A stretch of 64,000 nucleotides of DNA from Lunularia cruciata. Taxonomy: Eukaryota > Streptophyta > Marchantiopsida > Lunulariales > Lunulariaceae. The stretch's first letter is position 1; each line of letters begins with the position of its first letter. The stretch covers positions 69,196,944-69,260,943 of the forward strand of contig OX419755.1 in assembly GCA_948567375.1 (NCBI GenBank). The letters run 5' to 3'. The translations under genes and the position numbers were made by a program. Positions 57,531-64,000 of this stretch are shown here, in pieces. Below the pieces are notes generated by a model, which was not told the origin of the DNA, did no database searches, and worked only from the letters and a program-made list of their open reading frames with translations.

Positions 57531-58318
57531 GCAATGGAAGGTCGGAGGTCCACATAAGCGTCGAGTGTGGAATCCGACGAGAAATGTGAGACCACAGTCA
57601 ACTGAAGGAACGAACTCGGAAGTGCTGGGGAACACAGCTGCGGTGAAGAAACTGCGTAGTCGACGTGGAGCGTCCTTTTTCCACTCACAGTCCACCGTTT
57701 GTGGCTGCAGACTGAATTCGCTCTCGTCCCGCACATTTCTGATGCTCAGAGCTTGACACCTCGTACGGGAAAATCTATCCGGTTCATGTCCGTGTTATAA
57801 CTCGAGGATTGCAGGCAGACAGGAATGTTACCCTTCCTGCCTGGCCCCGAGAGGTGACCGGCATGTTATCCCGTTTCTGCGACGGCTGCATTGGAGTTGA
57901 GCAGCTGGAATCCGGTGGTAGTCACCAGAGTCGACGAACTCGAGGTGGAGAGGTGGAAATTAGAGTCTCCTGGGACTGGGAAGGTCATGAGGACGTTGTT
58001 TACAGAGGTTGGAAGGGGACAGGAGCTTGCAAGAAGTCGAAAGGATTGGATTGTTGCTTTTCGGACTTGGAGCTCGAGGAGAAGGGGGATTGCAGGTTCT
58101 AAAAGAGCTCTGAAGGTTGTACAGTCGAATTGGAGGGAGTTGCAAAAGGGACATTGCGTTTGAGGATGCAGTGTTTTGTGATTGGTCTATGGCTCTAATG
58201 CCTGTTGATTGTCGGAGTTATTGAGTGGAATCAGAATTGGAAACAGAAAAAGCGGCATTCTTGATTTGTGAGTTTACTTGAAGCTGGCAAAGGAAGAGAT
58301 CATTTATATTTGTTCAGC
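57531..58318 (+). promoter_or_regulatory. Probable promoter and 5' UTR of the ferroportin gene
   Basis: GC-richer single-copy sequence between the tandem repeats and the first coding exon. Several short frames exist on both strands, none with a recognisable motif. No TATA box is clear. The position directly before exon 1 suggests promoter plus 5' leader; the transcription start is not visible. Confidence 0.4.
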
Positions 58319-61300
58319 ATGGGGTTCGCCACTTTGTGTTGCCCTCCGATGCTGCACCTTCGCCATGACGTTTCAAGAGAAACTTGTTCTCCACTCATTC
58401 TTTACAGGCGCTCTTTGACGACCCCGGCGCCAGATCCTTATAGGTACTAATAAATTCCGTCTTTTCGCTGGTCTGCAGAAAAAATAAATTTTACCCGGGG
58501 GATTCTGTTGAGCTTATTGGCAAAATATATCTTATAGGAAAATATATATAGCAAAATAGCGGCGAAATTCTTTCAGTGTGCTTGATCGTTTGGTGGATGG
58601 AGCAGTCACTAGGCCAGTACCTGCAAAGGATTATGAATGCATCGAGCTGATTAAGGGATGGATTTATATGGATCGGTTAAGAATTTCCGGTAGAAAAGTT
58701 GTGTTTAAGGTTGGCCACTTGTAGACCCTGCCTGCGATACATTACTCCGCGGTTCTATACCAATTGGTTATGGAGGATATCCAACGAATTTGTTTCCTAA
58801 GTCAAGTACAACTTGAATGCACCTCCTGCTACAATCATTGTCAGTCCTCATAGGAATGGGAAGGATATTAAATGTTGGGGATAATATCTCCGAATTGGAT
58901 GTCGTTAACAACAGTGTACGCAGCCAAGAATTCACACTATCTCTTACTCGAGGTCCTTTATCACAAGCCTTGGAACAGGAAAACACCTTGTTCTTCTCAG
59001 TCATGTTGCACATTGGAACAGTGGATTGCATTGCATTGCTGTTTATCAGTGTGCACTTTACAGCAATTTCAAGAAGTAAACGTTTTCTTTCTGGATCAGA
59101 CTCTTGTCCATGTTACCACACCGCTCGTGGTTGCTATCTGTGCTGACTGAGAGTCAGTACTTGGGGCCACTCTTCGTATATTGTATTTTGAAAGAGTGGA
59201 TGTATATCGGATGTGTTGACAAACACGTAGGAGCCTTTCGCATTCTGAGGACATTCGGAATTTTGATATTCAGAGAAAGTCCAGGGTTGGGACTGAACGA
59301 CGTTGATCCAAAGCCTTAACTCATGTGTTCTTGATTCTTGATTCTTTATCTTTTCTTGTCCTAGATGTTTGCGTAAAAGAACGTACCTTCAGGGAAGGCA
59401 GCTGTGCGCTATACCATGGAAATATTTTTTGCGACAGTCAGTGACAAGAAGCGGAAATTAGATATGTTTAGACCTTTTCTAGTCGGTACTTAAAACTCTC
59501 GTTGTTCGTGGGTGGATGTGCAAGGTGTTGGCGTCTGAAAAAGTCCTCACTTACAGCCAAGAGTTTTTTACAACCATCTGGTAAGGAGAATCACCACCCG
59601 ACAAGTGAAGATGCAATTTCTCAGGATTGCCATCCTATAACTAAGAACCCTGGCCTGTCAGCAGTTTTGACTGCTGATTATTCTCCTTTACAAGATACGG
59701 AGGCACCAGCTGGGGACTGCACCCCGTATAACGATGCAGGGCTGCCTTCCTTTCAGGTGAATTTCGAGTTCTACCCTGTGTCTATCTCCAGTTAAGTTGT
59801 TTGTTCCGCTTTAGGTACTGAATGCTCTCGTTTGGCAGGTTTTATCTCCTTCACAGCAGGAGCTGTTATCCGCAACTCCAGCACACCCAGAAGCACTCAA
59901 TGGTAACTGGCAGAACTTGTTGGCTCAACTTCACAGTTTATGTGCGTACAATGGGTTGTTAAGATCACATAATCTTGTTGGCTTCCTTTACTAATTTTTG
60001 GAGTACCCAGCCTTTTCCTTGCAGAAAGTCATGAGCTATCTGTCTTTGCTCTGGTCAGTATCTAACTTGAATAATCTGACCCGGGACGTCTTCTTTTTTC
60101 GTCGCTTTTTCAGCCTTGTACGGAACTTACATAGCGGCATGCTTCATGGAGAGAGTCTGGCGCTTTATTGCTCCTATGGTGCTCGCCATGTTGCACAAGA
60201 GCCTCATGCCGGTGGCTGTTGTGGGCTTTGTCGATCAGGTATGTGCGCCTCTAGATTTCTCTACCTCAAAGTCAAATGCCGGAATAATACGTCTGTTGAT
60301 ATTAATGGTCTTAGCAGCTGCTATAGGTGCGCGTGTCTAAAAACTCTTCGAAGTGCAGATTACACCAGTGTACGAAGTTCATATTGAACAACAAGTCGCC
60401 AATTCATTTCCTTGTCGATTCTTGGCATCAGTATGCAAATTCCTGGGCGTTTTGATTGCTGACACAGTTGTTCTTCAAGCACGACAGAAATTTAGTATTT
60501 CAAGAGTTCTGTTACCTCATCTATCATTTATTGTATATTACCTCATTTAATCATATGTACGTTTCTTTTAATCAGCAGCCAAACTTTTGAGAATTTTAAC
60601 ATATCTGCTCGTTCTCTGCAGCTTATCATATTTATAGCTGGCCCCTGGGTTGGAGCGGTCATGGATACCATGCCTAGAGTCAGAAGTTTCATGACTTTAA
60701 GTGTTATTCAGGTAAGGAACATATAGTTCTTGTTGTGAATGTATGCAGTTGATTTTACAGTATAGTTGTCATTGGGTTGCGGAACAACTCGTTCTGCCGC
60801 GGACGCTTTCAGTCCTTCAAGGAATTAAAATTGTTAAAACACTTGGATCTGCAGACAGTCTCCATGCTTGTATCAGTTGGTGCCACCTTGTATGCGCTGA
60901 AGAGTGGGTTTGGAGCTGCTGGTACGACTTCGTCAGTCCTGGCCCAGCCATGGTTCTTGATTCTTGTGGTAGCCGGAGCAATTGAACGTTTGTCTGGACT
61001 CGCTCTAGGTGTGGCGGCAGAAAGAGATTGGGTAGTCTTGGTGAGACTTTGTTTCACCTGCACTTGTTGGCCGTTATGTTAGAGTTATAGTAAGATGGTT
61101 GTCCCGTGCGTATGAGCAGAACGTTTACATGTTCCGTGCGTATGAGCAGAACGTTTACATGAAGTAAATTATGATAGTAATCCAAGATACCATTGATAAA
61201 TTTATTTTCTTCACGTCTTTTCTGAAACCTGTCTTGTCTGAATCCTCTTCACCAGCTGGCTGGCTCTACTCGACAGATTGCCCTTGCAGAGGCTAATGCA

Positions 61301-64000
61301 GTCCTTCGCAGGATTGACTTAATATGTGAGGTGAGTCTTTCATGCCAAACTCTGGAGAATTGGCTACCACATGTTTCATCTTTGTTGCATTATCGCGTTT
61401 CTTTATATGTCTGAGACCATGCTGAGATGGTGATATGATGCTTGTAAACAGATTGCTGGGCCCACTCTGTTTGGCGTTCTGCTATCAAATCGTGGTGCTC
61501 CCTTCTGCATAACCGTGGCTGCAGCAATAATGGCAGCATCATTACCAATTCTGGTAGAAGCTCGTACCATTCGTCTTGGAGAAATTCCAGTACGACTGTT
61601 AAGACATTTCTGAGTATTGTTCAGTTCCAGAAGCAGTCCTGCAGTTCCAGTATCTGACGAGTGCATTTTCCCTGTTCAGATGACGTTGGTGCACAATACC
61701 GACAAACTTTCGAAGGGTGTTCTGCATAGATCCAAGTACCTGTCTTTGAGGGACCCAACGAAATCCCATCAGGCCACGGGTTTCCAAGCTCCATCAGGTA
61801 GCAAATCTTGTAAGTTCTCTTCTGTCCTCCTTTCTACTAATGCACAACTTGAAATCGTAATACAAACACTGGAAAATCTGTGAGTAGTCGCAGTCTGCAT
61901 GTTCGACACGTATCTTTTATCAAAGTTTCCAGTGCCTGTTGTAATTCAATTCATGTCAATGTCAGAGTGCGGAGAGATCCACAACTGCTTCAACATTCAC
62001 TACAGAATACCCGTAGTCCGTCCTTGGCACTCATGAGCTTTCGAACAGAAACTCGGTTCGAGGTGTAATGACATTCGCTTAGCTATTTTGGCACTACGTT
62101 TGGCACTGATGAAGTCGTACATGCTTCCGAGGCGGCTTACTATGACCGCCTTCTGCTTACTTCAGCTGCTTTAGTGTTTTAGGACTCGTGTTCATAGCAC
62201 ATGTTGCAATATACTCTATCCAGTCCTTTAATCCTTCGCTCTACTTCCCCGTTCTCTGAACGATTCCATACTCTCGGTCTACTTGACTCAACTGTCGATT
62301 TCATGGCTTCTACACGATTCGCGACCTCAGATTAACTTAATCTTTCTCGTCTGGCTCGTTAGGTCGTAGTATCCCCGTTGAGGTTTTTTTGTCTACATGC
62401 GCTGTTTATCTGTTTCCGTTTATTCGATGCATGCTATTGGTTTACAATTGTTTCTCTTTAATTGTTTCTAGATGGCATTTACTTTTGCTTACATTCGATA
62501 GTTGTTTCCATTTCATCTCCTTTCCCGGTTTTATACTAATTTCGTCTTCCACATTATATATTGTATACATTACACATCATGCATCTCATTTGCATTCAAT
62601 GAGTTCTGCATCCTCCGTTCCTCGGAACGGCTTCTGTCCTCATTTCTCAATACTCAGTCCGTACATTAGTGCAATTCAGACTTTTGACATTCCTGTTTGT
62701 GTTTGACATTCGTTCTTTTTGTGTTTTGGCCAGTTGGAGCTGAGGCTGTCCTGCAAGGATGGTCCAATTACTTTGGGCAACCGGTACTACCCGCGAGTTT
62801 GGCATATGTCCTGCTGTACTTTAACGCTGTTCTCTCTCCTGGGGGGCTCATGACGTCGTTTCTGACTCAATCCGGTACTAAATGTTCCCTTACTTTTTTC
62901 TCATTATATATATCATTTTGTGTCCATTCACTACACCCTTTCAAAATAATAGACTAAGTATCTGACGTTTGTTCTCCTGTGCAGATATCAATCCTGCGAT
63001 GATTGGAGCATTTAGAGGCTTATGTGGTGCTATGGGATTTGTAGCTACATTCGTCTCGGCAAGCGTGATCAGTAGATTGGGAGTGCTTAGGGTGAGCCGT
63101 CATTCACCTGGGTGGTTATTGTCGCAGGAGTGGAAGTTAACACCAAGATATGGGGAGATTCTTTTCTTCATGTGATAGTTAGCAGTAATAGAACAAGAGA
63201 TACGCAGAAGTTTTATGACTAAAGGAGAACCGTAAGCTCTGACTAGGAAGTATCTTTTGTAGTTTACGTTTCTTAGCAAGAGTGCGTGACGATTGTCAAG
63301 AACAATGAATTACGCGTTACTTTTGCATGTGGGTGATCTGATATGATGTTTTCTCCCCGTCAAATCTTATGTATGAGCAGGCTGGAGCAGCTGCGCTTTT
63401 TTTCCAGGCTGCCTTACTAGCTGTTGCAGTTGGAGTGTATGTGAGCCAAGCGTCAGGCTCACAAACTTCACTGCTGATATTTCTTTCTCTTATTGTAAGT
63501 TTCTCTTACCACCCACTTAATATTTCACACCAGTTGCGAAATTCGATCCTAAATAATCATGCAAAGGACAACTAGGAGGATACTTCTCTTATCTGGAGTT
63601 TCTCTCAAGGTGCGACAATGTAAACCCAAAGTTGCTAGTTCGAAGGTAAAACTTGGAAATCTATTCATGTGGAATATAGTTCCTTTTCTTCGGAGCATCA
63701 AGGTTGGTTGTCTTAATCTTCAAAGTTCTAGTCAAGAGCAGTTGTACTGAGGTCGTAGTTGATTCGCAGGTTGTTTCACGGCTGGGACATTGGGGATATG
63801 ATCTAGTGGATGCACAAATTTTTCAGACGGCCATACCTGAATCACAAGCCAATCAAGTAGGTACAGCAGAGATGTCCTTGGCGAGTCTAGCCGAGCTAAT
63901 CATGCTAGGTGTAGCAATTCTGGCTAGCGATATTTCTTATTTCGGCGGGCTAGCAGCATTGTCGATGATCTCTGTAGCAAGTGCAGCCGCTATTTATTGG
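58319..64000 (+). CDS. Ferroportin/SLC40A family transporter, plastid-type (3' end outside window)
   Basis: Thirteen phase-consistent exons: 58319-58443, 59483-59756, 59839-59941, 60114-60238, 60622-60711, 60855-61040, 61256-61330, 61452-61589, 61680-61797, 62734-62874, 62985-63091, 63381-63494 and 63770-64000, all with GT...AG introns. Together they give about 609 residues. The first about 120 are Ser/Thr/Arg-rich without conservation signals, like a plastid transit peptide. The transporter core begins [20 protein letters not shown] and [17 protein letters not shown], then [67 protein letters not shown] and [20 protein letters not shown]. These correspond to the conserved helices of ferroportin, the Arabidopsis MAR1/IREG3-like plastid branch (about 600 residues). 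Such proteins export iron, other metals or metal chelates across membranes. Exon 1 is inferred from the first ATG and matching splice phase. Only the last few residues and the stop are missing. Confidence 0.88.
61104..61163. repeat. 30-bp tandem duplication in intron 6
   Basis: CCGTGCGTATGAGCAGAACG...TT is repeated exactly at 61104 and 61134, inside the intron between the exons ending 61040 and starting 61256. Confidence 0.85.

Noticed and set aside
57565-58163. Independent small protein genes upstream of the transporter
   Set aside because: The open frames overlap on both strands, have no motifs and are probably promoter or 5' leader sequence.
58817-59150. Extra exon of the ferroportin gene
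   Set aside because: It lies in intron 1, has no family similarity and is not needed because exon 1 and exon 2 already match in splice phase.
60353-60550. Extra exon between exons 4 and 5
   Set aside because: Exons 4 and 5 join in phase and continue the conserved [11 protein letters not shown] sequence; this open stretch is intronic.
1-64000. CRISPR array, prokaryotic operons, rRNA genes
   Set aside because: No regularly spaced repeats, no operon-like gene order and no rRNA sequence; spliced genes and LTR elements show a plant nuclear genome.

Overview
This window is nuclear DNA of a land plant. The evidence is a spliced, plastid-type ferroportin gene at the right edge (GT-AG introns), a small plastid DNA insertion with a tRNA-Gln(UUG) gene, and deep layers of plant-type Ty3/Gypsy retrotransposons. 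The compact introns, the DNMT3-like methyltransferase in a retroelement and the very AT-rich plastid insertion would suit a bryophyte, lycophyte or fern, but the lineage cannot be fixed from sequence alone.

Layout. Positions 1-50.7 kb are almost entirely nested LTR retrotransposons. Many insertion events can be read from target-site duplications (TSDs) and from reading frames that resume across the insertions. Left stack: chromovirus fragment F is interrupted by C1; C1 by an E-type element (E'); E' by element B; B by element A; A by a solo LTR of its own family. Right stack: degenerate Gypsy element J is interrupted by chromovirus H (18191-50321); H by C2. C2 carries a plastid DNA insertion (20187-20406), a solo LTR (23022-23712), chromovirus D (25197-35468) and chromovirus G (36915-42670). 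D is itself interrupted by a 3.8-kb element E (27113-30902).

The C family (C1 6929-15898; C2 18621-44939 in pieces, both on the minus strand) is the most remarkable content. Its order is gag with zinc knuckles, protease, a cytosine-C5 DNA methyltransferase domain of DNMT3-like motif order, reverse transcriptase, RNase H and integrase, followed by a possible degenerate PHD-type zinc finger. A chromovirus family (F, G, H) has LTRs with arrays of perfect GAAnnTTCnnGAAnnTTC units, the heat-shock-factor binding pattern, upstream of a TATA box. E is a non-autonomous element with an unfamiliar coiled-coil ORF, TG...CA ends and a 5-bp TSD.

At 50.7-55.85 kb lies a very AT-rich stretch without recognisable genes. 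At 55.9-57.1 kb are degenerate minus-strand coding-like segments with a 33-bp tandem repeat. At 57.1-57.6 kb are tandem repeats in front of the gene. From 58.3 kb to the window end is a 13-exon (so far) ferroportin/SLC40A-type transporter gene with a likely plastid transit peptide, cut off by the window edge near its C-terminus.
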